Positions 1-11,700 of a DNA stretch of 64,000 bases are shown in pieces (position 1 is the first letter of the stretch; every line of letters starts with the position of its first letter). Origin of the DNA: Heterotrichella gracilis (lineage: Eukaryota > Sar > Xanthophyceae > Tribonematales > Xanthonemataceae). Where the stretch lies: positions 1-64,000 of the forward strand of contig JAULBX010025087.1 of assembly GCA_032358255.1 (NCBI GenBank), read 5' to 3'. The notes under the pieces were generated by a model. That model made no database searches, was not told the DNA's origin, and was given only the letters and a program-made list of their open reading frames with translations. Both the position numbers and the translations under genes were made by a program.

Positions 1-229
1 AGGGAACCACAGGAGCTGAACGGTCCCAAAAGCCGAGGTTTAAATTGTAAAGAGTCTTTCGCGCGAGTAGACGCCCACCGTGTTGTGCCTTGGAAAACAT
101 CCTGGGCATCAAAGTGCAACCCCCATTTTCGCCCAGTAAAACCTTACTCGATTACGTGGCTCCCACTGTATGTCTACACTAGGGAAGCATATTCAATCAC
201 GATAAGGTTTTAGGGTTTCCCGGCCTCAC

Positions 230-1869
230 ATGCAGGTCCTGGAAGTATTTTTTCTTGATGAAGGAGTTGAGGAACCACGCGGGCACGCTGCCGCCCATCT
301 CAATGTAGCACACCTGCTGCAGCAGGCAGCGCCCCTCGCCCAGGGGGGTGCACTTGAATGCGTAGTAGTTGAAGCACCTGAAACGGGGGGGGAAGGGGGT
401 GGGTGGGCCAGCAATTGGCATGCACAAGCGACAAGGAAGGAGGATGCACTATCGAGGGAAGGCAAGGTAAGGGCGCCAAACATCGGCCCATTTTGCCAAT
501 CGCCCAGCGTCAGTTTTTCATGTTTAACAACGTCTTGCATTTTTTTCAAACCCAATGTCACAAGCTTCTGAACCTAAGACCCCGCACGTGAATCCCTTGC
601 TGAGCTGCTCATGAGCCTTGAGTCATGAGTCACAACTAGGGTTCAGATTTAGGTCTCCAGCAAATCCGCAATGGCTGTCAATCATTGCGCACCGAATCCT
701 GTTTGGCTCCGTTGCCACCTCGGGATCCCTGATTGAGCTGCTCATGAATGTGAGGGTGGATGCGTCAAACACGTTGCACACAAGGAAGTCGCGCGCATGG
801 AAGCCGTTGCCCATGTCTGCCTTGGCGTACGCCACCTCAACCCTGCATGGGAGAACCAAAACCCTTCGGTGTTGGGGGGACCTAATGTCCTGAAGTGTGC
901 CTTTCAGGGGCACAGAAGGCAATAATGGCTGGGAATGCTTTCTCCAATTGTACCTGGCTCCTGTGTATCTTTCTGTCTGCATATCAAATGCTGGAAATGA
1001 TCCAAAACAAAAAACCCTACCCAAACCCCACCTGTTGCCCTTCCACTCCAGCTTCTTTGCGGGTGGGTCCTTGTGGTTCTTGGTGTCTGGGTCGATGATC
1101 AGGAACCCCTCCGGTGATATGAGCAGGTCGAACAGTGCCGAGGCAGACACATTGAGCTGTGTGTCGCTCCGGGCGATGGCATACTGTCAAGTGGCAGGGA
1201 GGTGGAAGGGAGGTCAGGGGAGGCAGGCATGGCAAGGGGTGAGGTGTGGGATGGTGAGCATGGAGACTAATTAAGGTTTAGGGTCACTTAAAACCCTAGT
1301 AAAACCCTGGCATGCACAGTTAGACATAGTAGTGTTCTAGCTGAAGTCCTATTCTCATCTCCCTGTGTTGAGCTGAGACTGGATTGAATACAAGATCGTG
1401 TGATCCGCAATGGTAAAGGTGTTTTATCCCACTTCTTCTTGTTAGGCAGCAGAGTGATGGTTTGCAACCCCAACGTACATAAATGAATTATAATCACAGT
1501 TATTGAATAAATAAATCAACTACAGTGCCTGCACTTGAGGCACATTGAAGGAGGAGTTGGAATAGAGGAAGGCTAACCCAGAACCTTTGGGCACATGCAC
1601 ATGTGACAAAAAGTGGGATCAAATCCTGAGACAAGATGCCACCACCATGCCCCACCAGACCCACCCACCTTCTTGCCATGGACGGGGCGTGACGCCACCA
1701 GCAGTCCGTTTTTATTGCTCTCTGCCTTCCAGTCCTCTATGGGCGAGTGCAGCATGACTGCAGTCTGCACTGACAGGCGCTCGATGAACGCGTCTGGGTT
1801 TGTGAAGTCCTCTTCGGGGATGATATCCACCCCCTCGGGCTCCGGGGGCCCTCCACAGCAGCACACCAT
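230..1869 (-). CDS. START-domain lipid-binding protein (partial, C-terminus not resolved)
   Basis: I join four minus-strand exons with matching phases: 1669-1869, 1032-1183, 693-842 and 230-377 (217 codons). The start is MVCCCGG at 1869. Motifs fit a START (StAR-related lipid transfer) domain: WKAESNKNGLL near the beginning, a helix-grip core VEVAYAKADMGNGFHARDFLV, and the C-terminal helix signature GGSVPAWFLNSFIKKKYFQDL. START domains bind a single lipid or sterol in a hydrophobic cavity and usually act in lipid transfer or sensing; the ligand here cannot be read from sequence. No membrane segment is visible. The last exon ends at a good GTGAGG donor (minus strand), so the final exon lies within 1-229 or beyond the window. 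A possible acceptor near position 110 opens a frame that runs to the window edge, but I cannot confirm it. The Cys run at residues 3-5 could be acylated (inference). Confidence 0.75.
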
Positions 1870-3428
1870 GGCGGGGTGGGTGGTGGTGGTGGGTGACGGG
1901 GAGTGGGGTGGGGGGTTGTTCACCTGGGCAGGGAGGGCGAGGGTGGGCATTGATACATGTGCACTTGGCAGCAGCCAATATATCAGGTAGTGCTGTACAA
2001 CAAAATCAATTACTCTTCCTCTGAAGGACGACACCACCACCACTAACCACTGACTGATTAGCACTGCTGCTTGATATCCAGTTGTTGAGTGCTTCAGATC
2101 AGCTGGAGAGTGAAACGCCATGAGGTAAGGGGATAGGGAAGTGCTACGAGGGAACCACAACTGTGACAGCTTGCTTCTGTAGGAAAGTGCTGTGTATGCC
2201 CGCAGGCCTATCTGTGTGCAGGTTGAGGCCCCTCCAATACCCTCCTAAGGTGCTCATCTACACCCTGCGATACTGACTACTGACATTAATGTGGGTGGTG
2301 AAAAAGGACCCACAACCGTTGCGATACCCACAAGGTTAGCTCGAGTACTGGTGTCGTGACTCCAGTGCTAGAGAGTCGTAGCCAGGCGGCAGCAACACCG
2401 CCAGGCACCTGGTGTGTGCAAACACACCTTGGCATGCATTGGAGCATTGGCATGCATATCAACTTGACAGATACGTACTCCTACGTGTCGCAGCTAATCG
2501 TGGATACCCCCGCCCTGCTGCAGCACGCGAGGCTTGCGGATCTGCCACCGCAAGACCTCTGCACTGCACGGAGCGCTAGGGCAAAAGGACATTCCTAGAC
2601 CAGCTCACAACGTGCACAGCCGCATGCATGCGTGGATCCGTACCAGTGGTAGCCTGTATCGGTAGGCGGTACCCACGCCCTTGTTGCTGCGCCAAGTGTA
2701 GTAAAAATTGTCATCTACCTAGCCTTTATAAATGTACGCTTGCCAACGTTTCTGTGGTACAGCGGTCACCGTCGGACTCACCCAAGCCGAGAAACCCTTC
2801 ATGCAACCCTACTCGGGAACCCTTAAGGGTTTTCGACAACTGGAGGTTGGTGCAGTACCTTTGCTCACGGCGACAGAGTTGACAAACGGTGCGTTTAGGA
2901 GCATGCTGTATCTTGGCAAGTCGTGTTAAAGCCCCAGCCACTGTGGCAACTGCTGCACCCAGCTGGGATCGGGGTGCAAATATCATAGCTGGGGGCTATG
3001 CGTAATTGCTATGCCGCCTATGCACGTCTTTGGCGTTCGTTTTCTTTCCTTTCTTTTTCTAGCTGTGAAGGTGCCAACTTGGGCGTTGCTGAAACACCGG
3101 GCTTTACACAGAGTGGCGTACGGGGTAGCTGTCATTTCAGCTGTCATCCAACACAGGACAAAACCCCTAAGGGTAGGTTTTGTACGCGCAGCGCACCAAT
3201 CACTCCGTACCAGTCACTTGTCCTCCCCCCCCCATCCCACTACCTGCAATCACTGTGCCAACCCTGCCAACCCTGCCAGGCTGCCCGCACCGCAGCCTAC
3301 CTCGCTGCTCACCTGAAGCCTTCTCACACGTATTAAATACCTGCCATACTGCACTACTGGCCCTTGCAAGCTTGCAGTACATTGCAATGAATGAACTCCC
3401 ACCCCCCGCCATGGACTCCCATGCCCGC
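1870..3428. other. Intergenic stretch, no supported gene
   Basis: This 1.56-kb stretch lies upstream of the START gene and downstream of the SWIB gene. Open frames here are short, lack recognisable motifs and do not splice into a convincing product. It presumably holds the START promoter and the SWIB 3' UTR. Confidence 0.5.
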
Positions 3429-3533
3429 CTGATGTGGCCCTGCATCGGCCCCCCTTGCTCATAGGAAGTGGTGCTTGATCCGCCCGATGTGGCGCTGCAT
3501 CGCCCCCCTTGCTCACAGGAAGTGGTGCTTGAT
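3429..3533. repeat. ~50-bp imperfect tandem duplication over the SWIB gene 3' end
   Basis: The segment starting gatgtggccctgcatcgg at 3429 is repeated at 3485 (gatgtggcgctgcatcgc), and both copies run through aggaagtggtgcttgat, an offset of about 56 bp. The right-hand copy holds the true stop codon and the last codons of the SWIB protein. The left-hand copy, just downstream of the stop on the minus strand, is a slightly diverged duplicate. Confidence 0.85.
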
Positions 3534-6334
3534 GAGCTTTGAGAAGCTGAAGCCTGTGAACCGCTCCGATTGCGTCAGCGCCTGGAGGGTGGCATCAGCC
3601 AAGATCTCCTTCTTGTTAGCAGGGTTCTGCACCGGGAAGGGGGGCAATGGGGGATCAGGGAAACAGGGAGGGAAATGTGCGGGGGTTGCGGGGGTGGTGG
3701 TGGACGGCAGATGGTGGTGGTGCAGCCATGGGAAGAGAAACATGCGGCCATGGGCAGTGAAGATGCCTTGTTTTGTCCTTCCCCAACTCACGACCCACAT
3801 GCCATTACCCCTGTCCACCCAGGAGGTTGACTGAGACTTGACACCTGACATCACCACCCCACCTCCGACACCATTTCCACCCTCACCGCAGGGCCCCACC
3901 CTCCACCCCCCACCCCTTACCTGGAGGTTGTTGTCCTTCACGTATGCCCAGAAGGCCTTGGTGATCTGTGGCCGGGACACCTCGCCCCCATCCACCCCGC
4001 AGAAGGCAGCCATCTCAGGGCTCACCTGCAGAAATAAAAATAATACTCATTATAATAGATAATAATATATAATGAATACCCCCCCCCCCCAGCAGCTCAG
4101 CCAATGGCAACCTGTTAGGACAGCGGCAGCATCCCAACAGCGGAGGCGTTCAGAGCAATCGCGGCCATTAGCAACAAGAAACTGGTTCGCACAAAGGCAT
4201 GAGCCCAGGGAGATCTGGCCACACCCAAAAGAAAAAGTACCGTACAAGAAATCCCTAAACCCTCCACACACCAGAAGGGTGCCAGCTCATGGCTCACCTT
4301 GACAGGCCGGGACAGCACATCGTTGCCCTTTTGCTTCACGCCCGGGACCTTTTCAGGCTTGGGCTTCTTGGGGCGGGGGGCTCGGGGGGGACCGCTGTCT
4401 GCAAATGGGGGGGAGGATTCCATCAGAAACTCAAAGTCGATCCCCCACTCCCTTACCCACACCCTGCACGAACCCCCCACACCCCACCCTAGCCCATGCT
4501 CTGCCGCCTCCCGTTTGATTAAATACCACGTCCAAAACCCTACCTAAACCCTGGCCACGCACCATCTGTCTTGCAGTGCCGCGACAGCTGCTTGTTCATT
4601 GAAAACATGTCCAGCGGCGATGTGAATATGGTTGCCATCTTGTCATCGAGCAGTATGCGCCTCTTGTTGGCAGGGTCTTGCAGGTCGTTGGCTTTGATGT
4701 ACTCCCAAATGCGCTTGACAACCTGCAGGAGGGGATTTTGGAGGGTCCCCAGGGGATTTGCAATAGGGTGGTGACATGGGGGGATTTGCCATAATGGAGG
4801 GGCATGAGGTACTCCAGGACATTGATATGATGCGAAAAGAAAGTACATCCCCACTATGTGCGATGTTCAACAAACTGCATGTGGGATGATGTTTGGTGGG
4901 GATACCGATTGTTGTAGGGTTTCTGGGTGGTCACAGGGCATTGTGTGCAATCAGGGTAGAGAGCGGGGTTCATTAGAGTATCGGCAATGGGCTTCGATAG
5001 GTTTCTCGTCTGGGTGATGAAGGTTGTGGGGCATGCCGGGCCATCAAGTGGCCAAGTGTCATACAGGTCCACTAGGGTTGAAATTTAGGCTTTATTGGGA
5101 CAGTGTTATTTATAATGCAGCGTTATTTCTAACGCGCCAGCACTTGGGCCGCTGCAGATTGTCATCAATGCAAGGGGGGGAAGCAGGAGCCCCACCTGTG
5201 TGCGAGGGCAGGTCTCCTCCCCAAGGAACGCCTGCAATTCTGGGGACAGCAGGCTGCCCATGCCGCTCCCCGCAGCGCGCTTGGTCCCCACGATTCTGCG
5301 GCAAGGGGGGGGCACTTTAAGAAGCAAGAAATCAGGGAGGAATCAAGGGAAAGAAAGAAACGAATCGCCCCCACACACGGAGGCACACCACAACCAGCAA
5401 TTTATGCACCATGGGCAAGACAACAGGACAATGGGGCAGACAATCAAAGGTGTTATGCCATGTGGTAACCCTCACGGCACATGCATGTATATGCACATTG
5501 CATGCATGCCATACGGTTCATGTGCTTCCTCCTCTTCCTCCTCCCCTCCTTCCTCCTCCTCTTCCTCCTCCCCTTCTTCCCCATCGCCCTCGCCCTGTTG
5601 GCTCTGCAGCCAGTTCTCAACCTGCAGAAACCCAACAAGAGGTCAAAAGCAGCGGACCACATACCACTTGCATGCCCCCCGCCCCACTTGCATGTGTATA
5701 TGTACATGCAATCCCTATAATGATCCTGGTGCACATCCCTTAGGCCAAGGTAAACCACTCTCAGACACGCAACACCCTACCACTGGCCCCACCCCCTAGC
5801 CTGGCGTTGCGCTCAAAGCAGTTCGCAGCAGCTGCTTCCGGAAAGTGCCAATACCCTCGCTCCCCTAAACCCTCTGCAGCCCCAAAACCCTAGCCTAGGG
5901 TTTGCCCCGCACCACTGTCCGAATCAGCTGCTTCCTGTCCGCAAGCTCCTCATCAAACTCTTTCTCAAGAGCCTTGCGCAGCTGGCGCTCTGCACAGCAA
6001 CAGGGTTCGGTTAGGGTTCAGTCAGGGGTACGGGCAGCTCCTGCGCGGGGCAATAGGCTTTGGCTAGGTATCAAGTAGCCGCGCGGGGGGAGAGAAACTA
6101 CAGGAACGCAATCGCCAGCAAAGCACTGTAATCAGTGTGTAAAATGTAGCACTAACATTCAATATTTACTTGGATTGTGTTGATGTTGGACACCAGTGGC
6201 GAAAACACGTGCCCCAAGGGTTTGCTCAAGGGTTTCAGTTAGGGTTCCTATCCCGCCGCACCTGTGGTTGTGTTCATGTCCGACACCTCCAGCAGTGCCT
6301 TCAGCTTGTCCACAATCTGCTCGTCAGACACCAT
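3513..6334 (-). CDS. DEK_C / SWIB / SWIB chromatin protein
   Basis: Eight exons join in phase: 6262-6334, 5913-5989, 5515-5621, 5196-5295, 4563-4722, 4298-4398, 3921-4025 and 3513-3626, giving about 278 residues. Residues 1-60 form a DEK_C domain (MVSDEQIVDKLKALLE, then RQLRKALEKEFDEELADRK). A very acidic Glu-rich linker follows, then a SWIB domain (LSPELQAFLG to SMNKQLSRHC), a Lys/Pro-rich linker, and a second SWIB domain (VSPEMAAFCGVDGGEVSRPQ to FSKLIKHHFL) ending at the stop. SWIB domains are the MDM2-related fold of the BAF60 subunit of SWI/SNF remodellers. The DEK_C-SWIB-SWIB order matches plant SWIB/MDM2 proteins and resembles the yeast rDNA factor Uaf30, so a nuclear role in chromatin or rRNA-gene transcription is likely (inference). 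The start was chosen because it begins the DEK_C helix and is followed by a clean GTGCGG donor. Confidence 0.88.
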
Positions 6335-8743
6335 GGTGCTAGGGTTTGGTGGGCGGAACCTGTAGGGTTTCCGTGCGGCTTCGAGCCGCAGTGTCGAGGC
6401 TAATGCTGCAGGGGGTGCGGGTGGTGAGGGTTCTGTCGGTGTGGCACAAATCAGGGAAGCCAGGGATTTATGGGGTCAAGGGGTGGCTGATTGGGCAAGA
6501 CAGGCACTGCGTTGAGGGAGGCAAGGGGTGCCACAGCTGGGTTTGGTGGTCGTATCTATCACCCTGGGCTAGGGTTCACAGGGTGGTGTGGTGGAGTGTA
6601 ACTTGCAGAGAGGTTGCACTCTGAGCGTGGTTTTGATGGAGTGCGCATATAGGAGGAGGAAGCAAAAGGTCGCTAGTCCGGTGGAGTGTGCGCCGGTGGG
6701 GGAGCATGGGGTGGGCGTGGTGTGCTGGGGGCGGGTGCACAGAAGGGGAAAACGTGTGTAGGTGAACCAGGTGTAACAAGGTCACGGCAGGCATACGTGG
6801 ACGTATAAATTGGATGCAATGGGAAGCAGCACATAAACTTGCACCCCCCCCAAGTGCACTCGCTGCAAGGGAGGTAGCTTCATGCCAAACTGTGCCAACA
6901 CTTTCAACAAAGACAAGGGGTGGTGCAAATGCTGCCTTCAAGGGACTGAAGGTACCTGGAGCAGTTCAACCTGTACGGCTGACACCTGGGTCCACCACTA
7001 GCCAGGCACACGCACATGGATGACCAGGGGGATGGGCATGAAGCTATGAAGTGCCAGCAGGCTCCCTTGTGCAGCGCCAAAATGCACTCATACCCGTGTG
7101 TATACGTGCACCGTATCTTACAAGATGAGTTAAGGCCTAAGCTTGGCGTATGCTCGCTGCCGTAGCAAGGGGAAGGTTGAGCCAGTACGACGTCGCGGGA
7201 TGGATGGTTGCATGCACAGTGGGGGGAAAGAGGTATGTGCGCTCAAAGTGTATGCATGCAATACCCGTATCAACGAAGATATCGTCAAGAGGTACAAGGA
7301 TGTGTTTGCGGTCGAGCCAATAGGAGAGGAGTCACTGGTTATATCACAAACAGGAAAACGCTGCCCTTTTAAGGCGCCCCACGCGATGCGCAGTTGCTTG
7401 AGTGGCTGTTTAACAACCGAGGTTCAGGTGCAGCTGTTCAAATAAGGTCGTAAACCGTCTAGCTGGTCCAGGGTAGAACGGGCACCGGTTTAAACCGGTT
7501 TTGAAGCGCAGCAATCCTTGTAAATTTGGACAGAAAACAACTGGCGCCTTTTTTCAGCAAGTACTCCACTGTCCTCCTGGTTTGCCTGACGTATCCAACA
7601 ACCGGTAGACACCCACTCAACTCCAGTATGGCGTGTTCTTTTGCCCTGTGAAAGAGGCTGGGCTGTTGGTTTCCTTGACCGTGCTGCGCCCTCTCGCAGC
7701 CCGACCCCGAACTGCAAGTGCATGCATATGCCCACATACTGCCCACTTACTCACCACCCTCGCACACACGCTGGACAGCTGTCGAGGGTTCCAGAGGCGA
7801 AAACGCCAGCCCGGAACTGCGCTCAGCGACCAGATCGCGCCGCAGAAACCGCGTATGCGTGCATGGTACTTTGCCTCACCAGGGTTGATACCTCTACACC
7901 AGCCAGGCAGTACATACCAAATCACGCCATACCCGTGCCCCGCCCCAGCCAAATGCAGCCCACCCCGACTCCTGCGGTGCAGCTGAAGGTAAGCCAACTC
8001 CACTGTGCCCCTCAGGCGACGTATCCTTTGCACTTTGCCCCTTGCTGTTGCGGTCGCACTGCGGTTCACGACATGCCAGCCTTTTTGCACAACAACGCAC
8101 AATGCATAATCGAGCCACTTATGATACCTGGACCTCTGGCACCGCACGAGTTTTCTTTCGAATCTGGGACTGCGTGGGCCGTGTGTGGGGGTGGAAACAA
8201 GGGGGACTAGGAATGTGTGGGGCTGGGGTTGAGGGTGGTGCACCATGGTTGTTAACCCACCACTTGTGTTGTGCATATGCCCATATAGGTGCCAGTTGTG
8301 GTTGTTGGTGCTGGTGTGCACGTGCATATGCGCATTTGTGCATATGTGGTGGGTACAGCGGTGCACCTGGCGCCGTGTGCATATGACTAAGACCTACCCT
8401 AGCCCAGCCTGGTGCATATGCCCCGAACCAGTGTTGAGAATACCTCCTGCTAGGGTTTCAAGACGTCACGCACGCTGAACCCTGAATCCTGCCCCTTGTG
8501 CGGGCTTCCATTGCCTTGGAACTCCTACCGTGTCCTCGTGGGGGGCTTCCGTTTCGCACAGTCAGCCTGGTGGTGTGGGCCAATCCTCTCCACTCTCCAG
8601 CAACCCCTGATATATCACCCTGCCCGGGGTTCTCACACACCCTCTGTGTGTGTGCAGGAACCAAACTGCAGCTGACCCTCTCCACCAACCAGCATTGAGC
8701 TCCGGACCTCCTAGGCAGGCAGGTGGTCCCAGCTAGGGCAGGG
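6335..8743. other. Divergent intergenic region between the SWIB and lipase genes
   Basis: This 2.4-kb stretch separates two outward-facing genes and should hold both promoters and 5' UTRs. A 100-codon frame at 7143-7445 (+) and longer frames near 7.6-8.4 kb have no motif I recognise and no convincing splice partners. A perfect 16-bp palindrome lies at 7484-7499. CATATG and GCATGC hexamers are frequent. Confidence 0.5.
7484..7499. promoter_or_regulatory. Perfect 16-bp palindrome in a divergent promoter region
   Basis: The sequence accggtttaaaccggt is its own reverse complement. It sits roughly midway between two divergent start codons. A dimeric transcription-factor site is possible, but nothing in the sequence proves it. 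Confidence 0.3.
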
Positions 8744-11700
8744 ATGCCAAGCCCAGACAGCAAGGGGGGGGATGCCGTGCAAGGAGAAGGAGACGGGTTC
8801 CTTGGTGCAACTAGGGATGTCGAGGCAGGCAGTGTAGAGCTGACAAACGGGAAGCCGCACCTGACCAATGGAGGTGAAGCTGACGGGGGCGAAAAACCGG
8901 AGGCAGATTCACTCGACAAGGTATGGCAACATATGGACGGAAATGCCTCACACCCTGTGGCATATAGGCCCCATGCACCCACACGCGCCAGGAACCAAGG
9001 GGAGACATCCTGGCCACAGGTGCGGCCCCCCCCACCCCCCCGCCCACCCCCCCCACCCTACCCCTGTCCTGTTGCAGGACGACAGCCTTGACCCCTCCAC
9101 CTCCGCCCCCTTTGGCCCCGACAAGGTGGCTGATGACGACTCAGCGCTCGCCGACAGCGAGAGTGTGCGCGTGCACATGCACACAACCAACCCAGAGACC
9201 GATGTCACGCTCAAGATGGAGTACCTCTCGGACAGGCAGAGCAAGGTGGGTTCAGCGTGTGCCGCCGGGATGTGGCTCCTTTGTTGTGTTGAGGGTTTAG
9301 GGTTTGGGGTTTGAACTTTAAAGGCGGATGTCAAGCTCAAGGTGGAGTACCTGTCGGACAGGCAGAGCAAGGTGGGTGACAGGGGAGGGGGCTGGTGCAT
9401 GGGGAAGGTCTCGGACAAGCGGGCTGGGATATGGGTGCAACCCTTGCCAAGGGATTTGATTGGGGTATTTAAAGCTGGGCTGGTGGGGAGGTAAAATGGA
9501 TTTTGTACAATTTTTTTGTGTATATATACTTCATTTAAATAAATGTATATCTTAGCCTGGCCAGCCTTTGCTCTGGATAGCACCAAGCCCTCCTTCCACA
9601 GAAGTGCAGCTGCTGTGCATCGATGTGGTGCCATGTCAACGCAAACGCTCTTGCCTCCCCTCCCCTCCCCTTGACCCCCTCCCCTCCTGGCCCACGCTAA
9701 CGCCCCCTCCTCCCTCTCCCCCCTTGCAGCGCCTGATCATCGCTGTGTGGCTGGCTGCAACTGTGTCCCTGGGACTGCTCATCTACCAGCTGGTGGTGCT
9801 GCAGTACGAGGTGGGTTTGGCTAGGGTTTGGGCCAGGGTGTTGTGTGGTATGCCTTGCTGGCCATATGGTTGGTGGTGCTGCTGCTGCACGTTGGGTGGA
9901 GAGGGTGTGGGCTATGGTCCCCTTTTTGCTCCCTACTCCCCCTTGGCTTGGACGCATTGATGTCAATGGCACCAACAATACCCCAATTTGAGCACGATTC
10001 AAAGCTGTTCATTTTCAACCCTGGCTGCGCGTGATCCAAATTGCCTACAGTGGATCATTGGCCCCTGAATGTGCGTCGTCAATGCTAATTGTTTCTGCGC
10101 CCTCCTCTTCAACCCCTGGTTGCGCATGATTCAAACTCGTTTCTTTTCATCATCCTCTTCTCCTGCAGGACCCCACTGAGCTGGTCAAGAACCTCTAATT
10201 ACACAAGATTAAAGCTTATTACTTCTGATTACTCCCCTGCCCCCCTGCAGGACCCCTGGGAGCTGGTGAACAACCGCCACATGACCGTAACGTCGGTGGT
10301 GGTGGCGTGCGCGGCACTCACGGGGATGCTGTTTGTTGCGGGCATGACGCTCTACCGCCTGCGCAAGGTGCAGCAAGCCGAGCTGTTATGGTGCGTGGCT
10401 GCTAAAACCCCCAAGGATACCCCAAAATAAGTCGATAATATCCATACAACCTCCTAAATATGCTGATGATCAGGGTGGTGCATGCACGTGGTTATGTGCT
10501 CGTTGGCAAACCCCAACAATACCCTACCCTAGAGGGTACCCTAGAGCCTGGAAATGCTTTCACCGGTCCTCTGCACAGGCTTACCAGCCCCCACCTATGC
10601 ATTTTTCGGCTGTTGTGCAATTGATGCTCCAGATGCCGGTCTAAAGCACATTGCAACAAGGCATCCATAATTAAAAGGTTCAGGCAGGAGGGTGCACAGC
10701 TACCCCTCGGTCCACCGCGACCCCGTTCCCCCTCCCCTCTCCCTGCAGGAAGCAGCGGCGGTATCGGGTTGTGGCGTGGAACCTTGTGTTCCTTGCCGTG
10801 CAGAGCCTCAACGCCCTCTTCTTCCTCCTCCCCAATGCCGGCCTGGTGAACAGCCCCGCATGCTTCTTTGAGCAGCGCACGCGCTTCATCTACTGGTGCT
10901 CGCTGGTGCAGTACACCTGCTGGAACACGGTGAGGGGACTCTAAACCCTAAACCCTGAACCCTAAACCCTGATGGAACAGGGCAACGATGCCCTAAGCCT
11001 CCTGTGTTTTTTCATAGACTTTGTGGAGGTCCATGTGGTATGCCTTTCCATCATACCGCCCCCCTCCCCTCTCCCCTTGCAAGTGTCCCCATACACCTCT
11101 TGTAATGGTATGAAGCCCTCATGCGCCGCATTGTCCGATCCATGCACTCCCTTTTCTTTGCCCAGCATTGCCAGCTCCACCCGAACGCCCCTCGCGTCCC
11201 CACCTTCGCAGTCTTTCCTCCTCTACCTGATGATGGGCCATAACGTGTCCCCCTTGAAGAAAGGGTGGTTTTGGATGAAGAAGACTGTGGCCGAAGCCCT
11301 GGCAAAGTCCTCCTCTGCTCTCGTGATGGATGTCTCCCCCCTGTACCATGTGCCCAAGCTACTCATCTGGTGATGCCGCAACCCTGCAACACCCTAATCC
11401 TGAACCCTAAACCCTATGCTACTCATCTGGTGATGCGCAATCATGCAACACTTTAGGGGAAATCGGCTGAACCATTGCATGGCGCCTTCTGGCTTTCTTG
11501 CCGTCGGAATGCAAGTAATGGTAATTGCATGACGCCGCCTTGTACCACAAGCTTTTGCTGGGCCAAAACACTTCCCCCCAAAAACAAACCGTGCTCCCGT
11601 AAAAAAACGATGATGATTTGGCCAGGCGGTTGTTCTGCACCCCTGCATTCACCACCCTGTGACCTCCCCATGTATTGCACCGTATCACACCATCCCCAGG

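Noticed and set aside
5200-5799. 199-codon plus-strand frame
   Set aside because: It is the antisense shadow of SWIB gene exons; the Ser/Pro-rich part is the reverse of the Glu-rich linker.
7617-8366. 249-codon minus-strand frame upstream of the lipase gene
   Set aside because: It has no motif, atypical Trp/His/Arg/Cys-rich composition and no splice partners; probably chance in CATATG/GCATGC-rich DNA.
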